Shown: positions 28,302-36,186 of the stretch, piece after piece
Position numbering within the stretch: the stretch's first letter is position 1
Layout: each line of letters begins with the position of its first letter
NCBI GenBank assembly: GCA_009720755.1
Contig: WNKV01000002.1
Span: 310,001-374,000, forward strand
Origin: Rhodoplanes serenus
GTDB lineage: Bacteria; Pseudomonadota; Alphaproteobacteria; Rhizobiales; Xanthobacteraceae
Length of the DNA stretch: 64,000 bases
Reading direction: 5' to 3'
Notes under the pieces: model-generated
What the model was told of the DNA's origin: nothing
Databases searched by the model: none
The model's input: the letters and a program-made list of their open reading frames with translations, nothing else
Translations under genes and position numbers: made by a program

Positions 28302-29375
28302 ATGACGAGCTTCACCCGACGGCATCTGGCGGGCGGGGCGGTGGGCCTCGCGGCCCTGGCGGCGCCCCACGTGGCGCGCGGCGAGACACGGCGTTGGCGC
28401 ATGGTGACCTCGTGGCCCAAGCGGCTGCCGGGCCCCGGCATGTCGGCCGAGCGCATCGCCGAGCGGATCGCGGCGCTGTCGGGCGGCCGTCTCCAGATCA
28501 CCGTGCACGCGGCCGGCGAGCTGGTGCCCGCCTTCGAGGTGCTCGACGCGGTCGGCGGCGGCGTCGCCGAGATGGGCCACACGGCGGCGTTCTACTGGCA
28601 GGGCAAGCAGCCGGCCGCGGCGTTCTACACCACGGTGCCGTTCGGGCTGACGCCGGCCGAGCACGTCGCCTGGGTCGAGGCGGGCGGTGGCCAGGCGCTG
28701 TGGGACGAGGTGTATGCGCCGTTCGGCGTCAAGCCGTTCATGGGCGGCAACACCGGCGTGTGCATGGGCGGCTGGTTCCGGGCGCCGCTCGGCGGCCTGG
28801 CGGCGCTGCGCGGCCTCAAGGTGCGGGCGCTCGGGCTCGGCGGCGAGGTCTATCGCCGGCTCGGGGCGACGCCGCAGACGACGGCGCCGGCCGACATTCT
28901 GGTCAGCCTGCAATCGGGCGTGCTGGACGGCGCCGAGTTCGTCGGCCCCGGCACCGATATCGCGCTCGGCCTCTACCGGGTGGCGCCGCACTACTACGGT
29001 CCCGGCTTCAACAAGCCGAACGGCACCGGCGAGTGCCTGGTCTCGCTGTCCGCCTGGAACGGCCTCGACGCCGACCTCAAGGCAATTGTGGCGCACGCCT
29101 GCGCCACCGAGGCGGGCTATGCGCTCTCCGAGATGGAGCGGCTGAACGCCGAGGCGCTCGCCGCGCTGATCGAGCGCCACAAGGTGAAGCTGGAGAGCTT
29201 CCCGGCCGAGATCGTCGAGGCGGCGCGGGTGCAGGCCGTCGACGTGCTGGCCGGTATCGCAAGTCAGAACACGCTCGCCCGCAAGGTTCACGACTCCTAC
29301 ACGGGATTCCGCGATCGCGTGGCGCCGTGGTCGCGGGTGTCGATCCGCGCCGTGCTGGAAGCCCGCGGCGCCTGA
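28302..29375 (+). CDS. TRAP transporter solute-binding protein (DctP/TakP-like), orphan
   Basis: A periplasmic receptor of 357 residues. A twin-arginine-type leader (SFTRRHLAGGAVGLAALAAPHVARG) is followed by WRMVTSWPKRLPGPGMSAERIAERI, characteristic of the TakP branch that binds 2-oxoacids or similar carboxylates. The conserved arginine-bearing loop GLKVRALGLGGEVYRRLGATP (about 165-186) binds the carboxylate. Ribosome site aggag before ATG 28302. No DctQ/DctM genes follow, so its membrane partners are elsewhere; the dctQMP set at 59-61 kb has its own receptor. The gap to thiD is 53 bp, so read-through from the thiamin operon is possible. Confidence 0.9.
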   Translation: MTSFTRRHLAGGAVGLAALAAPHVARGETRRWRMVTSWPKRLPGPGMSAERIAERIAALSGGRLQITVHAAGELVPAFEVLDAVGGGVAEMGHTAAFYWQGKQPAAAFYTTVPFGLTPAEHVAWVEAGGGQALWDEVYAPFGVKPFMGGNTGVCMGGWFRAPLGGLAALRGLKVRALGLGGEVYRRLGATPQTTAPADILVSLQSGVLDGAEFVGPGTDIALGLYRVAPHYYGPGFNKPNGTGECLVSLSAWNGLDADLKAIVAHACATEAGYALSEMERLNAEALAALIERHKVKLESFPAEIVEAARVQAVDVLAGIASQNTLARKVHDSYTGFRDRVAPWSRVSIRAVLEARGA

Positions 29376-29817
29376 CCCACCGCGTCATGCTGCGACGCGG
29401 CAGACGGCCGCGCCGTTGCGAGCGTGCGGCGCCTTCCCCCTCATCGCCGACTTGACATACCATGCGGTGTGACCGGCCGTTGCGGCCGGTCCGTCCGCTG
29501 CCCGTCGTGCTGCCTGCTCCGATCTCGGCCGTCCGCCCCGGCCCCCGGGCGATGTGCGTCCCGGCGGCGTCCGCCGGGGGACGCCCGTTCTATGCGGGGA
29601 CGCAAGGGTATGAAATGCGTTTCCAGCGGGGGCTCCATGTTCGGCGTCAACCGCATGACAGATCGGAGGTTTCAGCAAGGCCCACGGGCCTGTCTTCGGG
29701 CTCGGAGCCTGTACAATGCCGACCCTGTCAGGAGCGGCACGGCTCGCTTCGTCGTCCGGCGACGGCCCGAGTTCCGACTATTGTCGTTCGATCCTTCAGC
29801 CCGAAAGGAGCAGCCAG
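29376..29817 (+). promoter_or_regulatory. Long, hairpin-rich leader upstream of the metallolyase gene
   Basis: A 442-base gap. A TTGACA hexamer (29452-29457) overlaps an imperfect dyad catacc-atgc-ggtgtg (29456-29471), directly followed by a perfect 9-bp hairpin (29471-29491) and another 8-bp hairpin (29560-29578). A third GC-rich hairpin (ggcccacgggcc) lies near 29679. None has a T-tract. No known riboswitch core was recognised. It may be an operator plus a structured 5' untranslated region; the hexamer has no convincing -10 partner at 17 bp. Confidence 0.4.
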
Positions 29818-31047
29818 ATGGCGACTGAACCGTGGAAAGCCAAGGACTGGTTCGTGAGCCCGTGGAACTACGCGGACGAGGTTGTGAAGGACCTCAAGTT
29901 TCCCAAGTCGATCAAGATCCACGATGTCACGCTCCGCGACGGTGAGCAGCAGACCGGCGTCATCTTCTCCAAGGACGAGAAGATCCGGATCGCCGAGGCG
30001 CTGGCCGAGGCCGGCGTGCACCGCATCGAGGCGGGCATGCCGATCGTCTCGCCCTCCGACAACGACGCCATCAAGGAGATCGTGAAGCGCAATCTCGGTC
30101 CCGAGATCTTCGCCTTCGCGCGCTGCATGAAGGAGGACGTGAAGCGGGCCATCGACACCGGCGTCAAGGGCGTCGTGATGGAGATCCCGTCGAGCATGCA
30201 CCTCGTCGACCTCGCCTATCGGTGGCCGATGGAGAAGGCGATCGAGACCTCGATCGAGTCCACCCGTTACGCGCACGAGAACGGCCTCGAGGTTGTGTTC
30301 TTCCCGATCGACTTCTCGCGGGCCGAGCTGAAGTGGGCCATCGACCTGATCGAGCGCGTCGGCAAGGAAGGCCACATGGACGCGGTGGCGCTGGTCGACA
30401 CCTTCGGGGTGCTGTCGCCGCACGCCGCCCGCTACTTCGCCCGGGAGGTCAGGAAGCGCCTGAACGTGCGCCTGGAGACGCATTTCCATCAGGACTTCGG
30501 CATGGGCGTCGCCAACACCATCATGGCGCTGGCGGAAGGCGTCGAGGTGATGCACACGACGGTGCTCGGCATCGGCGAGCGCTCCGGCAACGCCCCGATG
30601 GAAGAGGTCGTCATGGCGCTCAAGACCATGTACGGCGTTGACGTCGGCATCGACACCACCAAGCTCACGCCCCTCGCCAACCTGGTGCAGCGGCTCGCCG
30701 GCGTCCAGGTGCCGAGCAACAAGGCGATCGTCGGCTCGGGCCTCTACCAGATCGAGTCCGGCATCATCACGAGCTGGTTCAAGAACTGCGGCGAGAACCT
30801 CGCCACCGAGCTGTTCCCGATCCGCTGGGATGCGGTCGGCCAGCCGCCCGCCGAGATCGTCATGGGCAAGGGCTCGGGCATCGACTCGGTCAACCTGTGG
30901 CTCCAGGATCTCGGCATGCAGGTGTCGGACGACGACGCCATGAAGGTGTTGCAGGCCGTCAAGGCGTACTCGCTGAAGAACAAGAAGCTGCTCAGCAAGG
31001 GCGAGTTCCGCGATCTCGCCAAGAGCGTGCTCGGCAAGGCGGCGTAA
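29818..31047 (+). CDS. DRE-TIM metallolyase (isopropylmalate/homocitrate/citramalate synthase family)
   Basis: A TIM-barrel acyltransferase/lyase of 409 residues. The DRE signature appears as HDVTLRDGEQQTG (about 38-50), the metal HxH as THFHQDFG (about 220), and the Asn ligand loop as GERSGNAPMEEVV (about 258). The C-terminal part is helical and lacks the LeuA allosteric domain, so feedback inhibition of the LeuA type is not expected. Members condense acetyl-CoA with 2-oxoacids or cleave the reverse; the substrate here is not predictable. Strong ribosome site (aaaggag). Long leader upstream and a clear terminator downstream, so a single-gene unit. Confidence 0.88.
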   Translation: MATEPWKAKDWFVSPWNYADEVVKDLKFPKSIKIHDVTLRDGEQQTGVIFSKDEKIRIAEALAEAGVHRIEAGMPIVSPSDNDAIKEIVKRNLGPEIFAFARCMKEDVKRAIDTGVKGVVMEIPSSMHLVDLAYRWPMEKAIETSIESTRYAHENGLEVVFFPIDFSRAELKWAIDLIERVGKEGHMDAVALVDTFGVLSPHAARYFAREVRKRLNVRLETHFHQDFGMGVANTIMALAEGVEVMHTTVLGIGERSGNAPMEEVVMALKTMYGVDVGIDTTKLTPLANLVQRLAGVQVPSNKAIVGSGLYQIESGIITSWFKNCGENLATELFPIRWDAVGQPPAEIVMGKGSGIDSVNLWLQDLGMQVSDDDAMKVLQAVKAYSLKNKKLLSKGEFRDLAKSVLGKAA

Positions 31048-31106
31048 AGACCGCATAACGAAGACGGCCGGCGGGCGCGCCGCCGGTCGCGACCTTCCAG
31101 AAAGAG

Positions 31107-31136
31107 CGGGCGCCTGCGGGCGCCCGTTTTCTTTTT
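31107..31136 (+). terminator. Rho-independent terminator
   Basis: An 8-bp GC stem (cgggcgcc / ggcgcccg, 4-base loop tgcg) followed by ttttcttttt, 60 bp after the metallolyase stop codon. Confidence 0.9.
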
Positions 31137-31254
31137 GATCGGGGAGGCGGGAGCCGCCGCGATCAAAGCGTGCCCGGGAAGGCGCCGCCGTCGTTGTCAC
31201 GGGAACCCCCCAGGTCGAGCAGACGTTCACAGCGAGACCGGCCGGAGAAGAACC

Positions 31255-31614
31255 ATGCACCTGCAGAAGGTCTACACGGCCTTGCTCACCGCTGACCTTG
31301 CGGCGGCCGAGGACTGGTATACCAAGCTTCTCGGCCGAGGGCCGGACAACCGGCCGATGGCCACGCTGGTACAGTGGGAGCTCTTCGATCAGGGTGGCTT
31401 GGCGCTGTCGACCGACGACGAGATCGCCGGCAGGGGAGTGATGTTCCTTTACGTCGCCGATGTGGCGGCCGAGCGCCGCAGGCTGGAGGGCCTCGGGATC
31501 GTGCTCGGGGACGATATCGCGGGCGACTACTCGACGCTGGCGCAGGTGCGTGATCCCGACGGCAACCTGCTCACGCTGGCCACCCCGCCCTCGCGGCCCT
31601 TTCCGCCGGCATGA
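31255..31614 (+). CDS. VOC family (glyoxalase/bleomycin resistance fold) protein
   Basis: A 119-residue single-domain vicinal-oxygen-chelate protein. It shows the paired beta-alpha-beta3 modules: VYTALLTADLAAAEDWYTKLLGR at the start, and YSTLAQVRDPDGNLLTLATPP at the end, where a metal-binding Glu is usual. The glutamate equivalent is not obvious (NLLTLATP), so metal binding is uncertain. Ribosome site ggagaag before ATG 31255. Convergent with the SDR gene that follows. Function unknown. Confidence 0.85.
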   Translation: MHLQKVYTALLTADLAAAEDWYTKLLGRGPDNRPMATLVQWELFDQGGLALSTDDEIAGRGVMFLYVADVAAERRRLEGLGIVLGDDIAGDYSTLAQVRDPDGNLLTLATPPSRPFPPA

Positions 31615-31645
31615 CGTCGCCGATCACGCTCGCTCGGAGGCCCTT

Positions 31646-32425
31646 TCAAAGCGCGCCCGGGAAGGCGCCGCCGTCGATCAGGATGTTCTGGCCGGTGATG
31701 TAGCCGGCATGCACCGAGCAGAGGAACGCGCAGGCGGCGCCGAACTCGTCGGGATCGCCGAGGCGGCGTGCCGGCACGGCGGCGAGACGCTCCGCCGCCA
31801 CCGCCTCGATGTCGACGCCGCGCGTCTGCGCGGTCGTCGCCAGCATGGCGGCCAGCCGGTCGGTGGCGAACACGCCCGGCAGCAGCCCGTTGATGGTGAC
31901 GCCGTCGGCGGCGACGCTGCGCGCCACGCCCGCCATGAAGGCGGTGAGCCCGGCGCGCGCCGCGGAGGAGAGATCGAGCCCCGGCAGCGGCATCTTCACC
32001 GAGCCCGACGTGATGTTGACGATGCGGCCGAAGCGCCGCGCCCGCATGCCGTCGATCACCTTTTGGGTCAGCTCGATCGCCGCCACCATGTTGGCGACCA
32101 CGCCGGCCAGGATGTCGTCGCGGTCGAGCGAGCGGAAATCCCGGAAGGGTGGCCCGGCATTGTTGTTGATCAGGATGTCCGGAGCCGGGCACGCCTCCAG
32201 CAGCGCCGCCTGGCCCTCCGGGGTGGCGACGTCGCCCACAACCGGAATCACCGCGGCCCGCGTGCTCTCCGCGATGGCGACCGCGGTGGCGGTCAGCCGC
32301 TCGCGATCGCGCCCGTTGATCACCACGGTGCAGCCCGCCTCGGCGAGCTTCTGGGCGCAGGCGCGGCCGAGCCCGCGGCTCGACGCGCAGACGATGGCCG
32401 AGCGGCCGGCGATGCCGAGGTCCAT
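31646..32425 (-). CDS. SDR family protein lacking the YxxxK catalytic motif (paralogue of 3955-4734)
   Basis: A 259-residue SDR fold, the same length as the gene at 3955 and clearly paralogous (both start MDLGIAGR, share RGLGRAC/RGLGKAC-type loops, RARRFGRIVNI and the end TGQNxLIDGGxxPG). Nucleotide loop ASSRGLG at 14-20; NNNAG at 87-91. The catalytic Tyr-x3-Lys is again replaced by Ser153-x3-Arg157. It belongs to the BKR-like SDR subgroup without the normal tetrad. No operon partner: convergent with the VOC gene, 102 bp from the next minus gene. Confidence 0.87.
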   Translation of the reverse strand: MDLGIAGRSAIVCASSRGLGRACAQKLAEAGCTVVINGRDRERLTATAVAIAESTRAAVIPVVGDVATPEGQAALLEACPAPDILINNNAGPPFRDFRSLDRDDILAGVVANMVAAIELTQKVIDGMRARRFGRIVNITSGSVKMPLPGLDLSSAARAGLTAFMAGVARSVAADGVTINGLLPGVFATDRLAAMLATTAQTRGVDIEAVAAERLAAVPARRLGDPDEFGAACAFLCSVHAGYITGQNILIDGGAFPGAL

Positions 32426-32527
32426 GCGGGGCTCCCGTGTATCGAGGCGAGGGTTCGCCTCGATACCAGCCGGGCGCCCGTCTGCCCAGCCGCCGGCCGT
32501 CGTCCGCCGGCATCGTTCGCCGGGGCG

Positions 32528-33022
32528 TCAGCGTGTCGAGCCGCTGCCGCCGCTCGTGCCGCCGCTGTTGGGCATGCCGTTCATGATGTCGGGCGTGGCC
32601 ATGCCGTTCGGCGACGGTGTCGAGGTGCCGGCCCCGCGGGCTGCGGACCCGCCCGGCAGGTTCGGCCCCGGCACCGAGGAGCCGGTGGTTTCTCTGCCGC
32701 TCGGCGTCGTCGCGGTGCCCTGGCTGTTGAGGCCCTGGCCCGGATGGGCGGGGCCGGGCGCGATCGGCGTGCCGCCGGTGGAGACCGACCCGGTCGAGCC
32801 GACGCCGGCATTCGGGGTGCCGGTCGGCGCCACCCCCGAGCTGCCCGAGCCGGTGCCGGTCGCGGCCGAGCCGCCGCCCGCGGCGGCCCCTCCCGCCGCT
32901 CCTCCGCCGGCGCCGCCGCCCGCTCCGCCGCCGCTCTGCGCCATGGCGAGCGTCGCGGCCCCCGACAGCAACACAGCCGCCAGAAGGGTGCGCGTCGTGC
33001 GCTTGATTCGGTGATCGTGCAT
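32528..33022 (-). CDS. Secreted low-complexity Gly/Ser/Thr/Pro-rich protein
   Basis: A 164-residue protein. A basic N-terminus (MHDHRIKRTTR) and hydrophobic core (TLLAAVLLSGAATLAMA) form a signal peptide with cleavage after AMA-Q. The mature part is almost wholly Gly, Ala, Ser, Thr and Pro with no folded domain recognisable. ATG 33022 has a ribosome site (gggag); an in-frame extension upstream is not needed. Similar low-complexity exported proteins are frequent in Hyphomicrobiales; function unknown. Composition could also make this a spurious frame, but signal peptide and ribosome site favour a gene. Confidence 0.65.
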   Translation of the reverse strand: MHDHRIKRTTRTLLAAVLLSGAATLAMAQSGGGAGGGAGGGAAGGAAAGGGSAATGTGSGSSGVAPTGTPNAGVGSTGSVSTGGTPIAPGPAHPGQGLNSQGTATTPSGRETTGSSVPGPNLPGGSAARGAGTSTPSPNGMATPDIMNGMPNSGGTSGGSGSTR

Positions 33023-33132
33023 GCTCGACTCCCGATGATCGTGTGGTCTGGTCATCGGGGCCAAGTCGGTGCGGCCGCGGGAGGTTCCGCCATCGCGGCG
33101 GTGATCGCCCGACGGAGGTGGCTAGTGGTCGC

Positions 33133-34317
33133 TCAGGCGGCCGGGTTGTCGGCCTCGACCCGCATGGCGTTGCCCCGCCATTCGAACGACGAGCCGAGCA
33201 GGCCGTCGAGCCACAGGGCCGGCAGCATCAGGTCGCGCACCAGGGCATGCACCGGGTACCACGGCGACAGCGTCCACCCGGCGATGCGGGCGAGCACCGC
33301 CTCGGCGCCGTACCAGGCGAGCAGGAACAGCAGCACCAGCGGCAGTATCGGACCACCGAGCGCGTGGACCGCGACCGCGAACGAGAGGGCCGGCACCAGC
33401 GCGCCGGTGAGGATCTCCGGCAGGAACCAGTGCGGGAAGCAGGCGCGCCGCAGCCGCGCCCACCGCGACTGGCGTCGCCACACCTCCCGGGCGCTGCGCC
33501 GCCCGAGCGGCTGCTCGAACGGCCCGTCGACCAGCCGCACCCGCAGGCCGGCGGCCCGTACCAGCTTGGTCGAGGCGGCGTCCTCGGCCACGTCGGCGCC
33601 GAGCGCCTTGATGCCGCCGCCGGCCTCCAGCACGTCGCGTCGCCAGAACAGCGTCTTACCCTGGGCGAAGCCGAACCCGATGCTGTCGGCGACGTACTGG
33701 GCGCGTGCTTGATAGGTGTTGAGGAAGGCGCATTCGACCTCGGCCCAGAAGCCGTCCGGCCGGCTGCCGATCGGTGGCGCGCAGACGAGGCCGGTGCTGC
33801 GCCCGCGTCCGCTGGCGGGCTGCCACCCGCTGGCGGGCTGCCGCCCGCTGGTAGGCTGCCAGGCGGCCAGCAGGCGCTGGAGATAGTCGGGCGGCATCAG
33901 CACGTTGGAATCCGCGATGGCGATCCAGTCGTGAGCGGCCGCCTGCCAGCCCTTGACGCAGTTGTTGAGCTTGGGGTTGCGGCTCACCGGATCGTTGCCG
34001 ACGAGCAGCCGCGCCCGCACCTGCGGGTGACGCGCCATCAGCCCGTCCACCACCGGGATCACCGGGTCGGCCGGCGAGGCGACGCAGAACACGATCTCGT
34101 AGTCCGGATAGTCGAGCCGGAAGGTCGAGCCGAGCGTCTCCGCGACGAAGTTCTCGATGCCGCAGACCGGCCGCACGATGGTGATCGGCGGCGCGTCGGC
34201 GGGCGGGGCGACGTGATCACGCCGCGCGCGACAGCGAACCGCCGCGATCGCGACGCTGGCGACATGAACGGCGGCGGTGAGGCCGCAAACGGTGATGGCG
34301 ATGTCCACGGGTGTCAT
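33133..34317 (-). CDS. GT21-type glycosyltransferase (HpnI / ceramide glucosyltransferase-like)
   Basis: A 394-residue membrane-bound glycosyltransferase. N-terminal helix (about 4-27); GT-A domain with ITIVRPVCGIEN, the Asp motif IADSNVLMPPDY (about 131-142) and AEDAASTKL (about 240); then a (R/Q)xxRW motif in RRQSRWARLRR; and three C-terminal hydrophobic helices. This matches the family 21 set that includes HpnI, which adds GlcNAc during hopanoid side-chain synthesis, and ceramide glucosyltransferases. An in-frame 18-bp tandem repeat (33809-33862) inserts WQPTSG/RQPASG/WQPASG at about residues 152-169. No other hopanoid genes are adjacent. Confidence 0.8.
   Translation of the reverse strand: MTPVDIAITVCGLTAAVHVASVAIAAVRCRARRDHVAPPADAPPITIVRPVCGIENFVAETLGSTFRLDYPDYEIVFCVASPADPVIPVVDGLMARHPQVRARLLVGNDPVSRNPKLNNCVKGWQAAAHDWIAIADSNVLMPPDYLQRLLAAWQPTSGRQPASGWQPASGRGRSTGLVCAPPIGSRPDGFWAEVECAFLNTYQARAQYVADSIGFGFAQGKTLFWRRDVLEAGGGIKALGADVAEDAASTKLVRAAGLRVRLVDGPFEQPLGRRSAREVWRRQSRWARLRRACFPHWFLPEILTGALVPALSFAVAVHALGGPILPLVLLFLLAWYGAEAVLARIAGWTLSPWYPVHALVRDLMLPALWLDGLLGSSFEWRGNAMRVEADNPAA
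33809..33862. repeat. 18-bp tandem repeat, three copies, inside the GT21 gene
   Basis: Three contiguous 18-bp units (ccgctggcgggctgccac type; third copy ccgctggtaggctgccag). Unit length is a multiple of three, so copy-number change would keep the reading frame and vary a Gln-Pro-Ser-Gly linker. Confidence 0.9.
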
Positions 34318-34447
34318 AGCCCGCGACTACATCGACGGCGTGACGGTGCCGTGACAGGCGTCGCCGCGTCCCTCGTGCGTCATCGAACCGCAACAGGAGT
34401 CTGTCAGAACGCCGGCCATGTTGGATGATCATTGACGGGAGCAGCGC

Positions 34448-35245
34448 GTGACGGAGAGCGATTCGAGGCGATTCCGTACGCTTTTCATTTCAGACGTTCA
34501 TCTCGGTACCCGTGGCTGCCAGGCGGACAAGCTTCTCGATTTCCTCCGCTGCCACGAGGCCGACACGGTCTATCTGGTCGGCGACATCGTCGACGGCTGG
34601 CATCTGAAGTCGAGCTGGTACTGGCCGCAGTCGCACAACGACGTGATCCAGAAGCTGCTGCGCAAGGGCCGCAAGGGCGCCCGCATCGTCTATGTGCCGG
34701 GCAATCACGACGAGTTCCTGCGCGACTATTACGGCACTCATTTCGGCGGCATCGAGGTGGTGGAGCACGCCATCCACGTCTCGCCGACGGGGCGTCGCTT
34801 CCTCGTGATCCACGGCGACCTGTTCGATTTCGTCATCTCGCAGGCACGCTGGCTCGCCCTGCTCGGCGACAAGGCGTACGACGCCGCCATCACGATCAAC
34901 CGTCTGGTCAACGGGATGATGCGGCGGCTCGGCTTCGGCTACTGGTCGTTCTCCAAATGGGCAAAGCTGAAGGTCAAGAACGCCGTCAACTACATCGGCG
35001 ACTTCGAGAAGACGCTGGCGGCGGAGGCGCAGCACCACGCGGTCGACGGGGTCATCTGCGGCCACATCCATCACGCCGTGATGCACGAGCGCTTCGGCGT
35101 CCACTACGTCAACTGCGGCGACTGGGTGGAGAGCTGCACGGCGGTCGCCGAGCATTTCGACGGGCGCTTCGAGATCATCACCTGGACGGGCCGCGAGCTC
35201 AGCCGCGAGCCCGAGCCGGCGCCGATCGCCGCGCAGGCCGCCTGA
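34448..35245 (+). CDS. LpxH-like UDP-2,3-diacylglucosamine diphosphatase family phosphoesterase
   Basis: A 265-residue calcineurin-like metallophosphoesterase. All dimetal motifs are present: FISDVHLGTRG (Asp and His), VGDIVDGW, GNHDEFLRDYYG, IHGDLFD and GHIHHA. The spacing and the YVNCGDWVESCTAV segment match the LpxH/LpxH2-like branch common in alphaproteobacteria, often beside lipid glycosyltransferases. Alphaproteobacteria usually use LpxI for lipid A, so the substrate may be another lipid pyrophosphate. GTG start at 34448 with gggag upstream. Divergent from the GT21 gene. Confidence 0.85.
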   Translation: MTESDSRRFRTLFISDVHLGTRGCQADKLLDFLRCHEADTVYLVGDIVDGWHLKSSWYWPQSHNDVIQKLLRKGRKGARIVYVPGNHDEFLRDYYGTHFGGIEVVEHAIHVSPTGRRFLVIHGDLFDFVISQARWLALLGDKAYDAAITINRLVNGMMRRLGFGYWSFSKWAKLKVKNAVNYIGDFEKTLAAEAQHHAVDGVICGHIHHAVMHERFGVHYVNCGDWVESCTAVAEHFDGRFEIITWTGRELSREPEPAPIAAQAA

Positions 35246-35385
35246 TCGGCACGCGCCGGTCGCGCTCGCCGCGGCCGGCGTCTGCGTGGCGCGTCTGCGT
35301 CGCGGCGCGTCTCGTCGTGCAGCGTCTCGATCGTCACTCCTCCTTTCATGCGAAGTCCCGCCGAAGTGGTGGTCCGGAGTCCTTC

Positions 35386-36087
35386 ATGTCTGAGTCGCCA
35401 TCAGGTTCGCCGCGTCTCGATGCCTATGCGGACCCCGACCGCCGCGTGATGGAGAAGGCGTATGCCCGCTGGGCGCCGCTCTACGACGTGGTCTGCGGAC
35501 CGATCTTCGAGAGCGGCCGGCGGGCCGCCGCGGCGGCAGCGCGCCGGGTCGGCGGCCGCATCCTGGAGGTCGGCGTCGGCACCGGCCTGTCGTTCGCCGA
35601 CTACGACCACACGACCGCGGTGGTCGGCATCGACATGTCGGCCCCGATGGTGGCCAAGGCGCGGGCGCGGCTCGCCACCGGCCGCTTTCCGCACGTCGAG
35701 TCCGTGATGGTGATGGACGCGAGCGATCTCGCCTTCGCGGACGGTGCGTTCGACTGCGTGGTTGCCCAGTTCGTCATCACGCTGGTGGCCGATCCCGAGC
35801 GCGTGCTCGACGAATGCGCCCGCGTGGTGCGGCCGGGCGGCGAGATCATCCTGGTCAATCATCTCTACTCCGAGACGGGGCTGACGGCGGCGATCGAGCG
35901 GCTGCTGGCGCGGCCGTCGCGGGCGCTCGGCCTGCGGCCGGAGTTCCCGTTCGCGCGGCTCGCCGCCTGGGCGGAGCGGCACGGCGCCGTCGCACTCATC
36001 GAGCGCCGGCCGATCAAGCCGCTCGGCGTCTACACGCTGGTGCGCTTCCGCCGCCTCGCCGGGGAGGCCGCGCGCGTCGCGGCGTAG
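35386..36087 (+). CDS. Phosphatidylethanolamine N-methyltransferase, PmtA-like
   Basis: A SAM-dependent class I methyltransferase of 233 residues. It opens with KAYARWAPLYDVVCGPIFESGRRAA, typical of the Rhodobacter/Sinorhizobium PmtA family, then SAM motif I ILEVGVGTGLS (about 64-74), GIDMSAPMV (motif II) and FDCVVAQFVITLV. PmtA methylates phosphatidylethanolamine to phosphatidylcholine on the inner membrane surface; no membrane helices are present, as expected. Ubiquinone/menaquinone-type methyltransferases are a weaker alternative. ATG 35386 with ggag upstream. Likely transcribed with or near the phosphoesterase (140 bp apart). Confidence 0.82.
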   Translation: MSESPSGSPRLDAYADPDRRVMEKAYARWAPLYDVVCGPIFESGRRAAAAAARRVGGRILEVGVGTGLSFADYDHTTAVVGIDMSAPMVAKARARLATGRFPHVESVMVMDASDLAFADGAFDCVVAQFVITLVADPERVLDECARVVRPGGEIILVNHLYSETGLTAAIERLLARPSRALGLRPEFPFARLAAWAERHGAVALIERRPIKPLGVYTLVRFRRLAGEAARVAA

Positions 36088-36186
36088 GGCGGGCCGGCGA
36101 TCGGGTCTTCGTCAGCGGATGAAGGACATGGCACCCGGCATGCCCGGCGCTTGCGGCGGAGCGCGGCGCCGGTTTAGGGTCGCTCC

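Noticed and set aside
29452..29480. Sigma-70 promoter based on TTGACA at 29452
   Set aside because: No acceptable -10 hexamer at 16-18 bp; only kept as part of a leader with unknown role.
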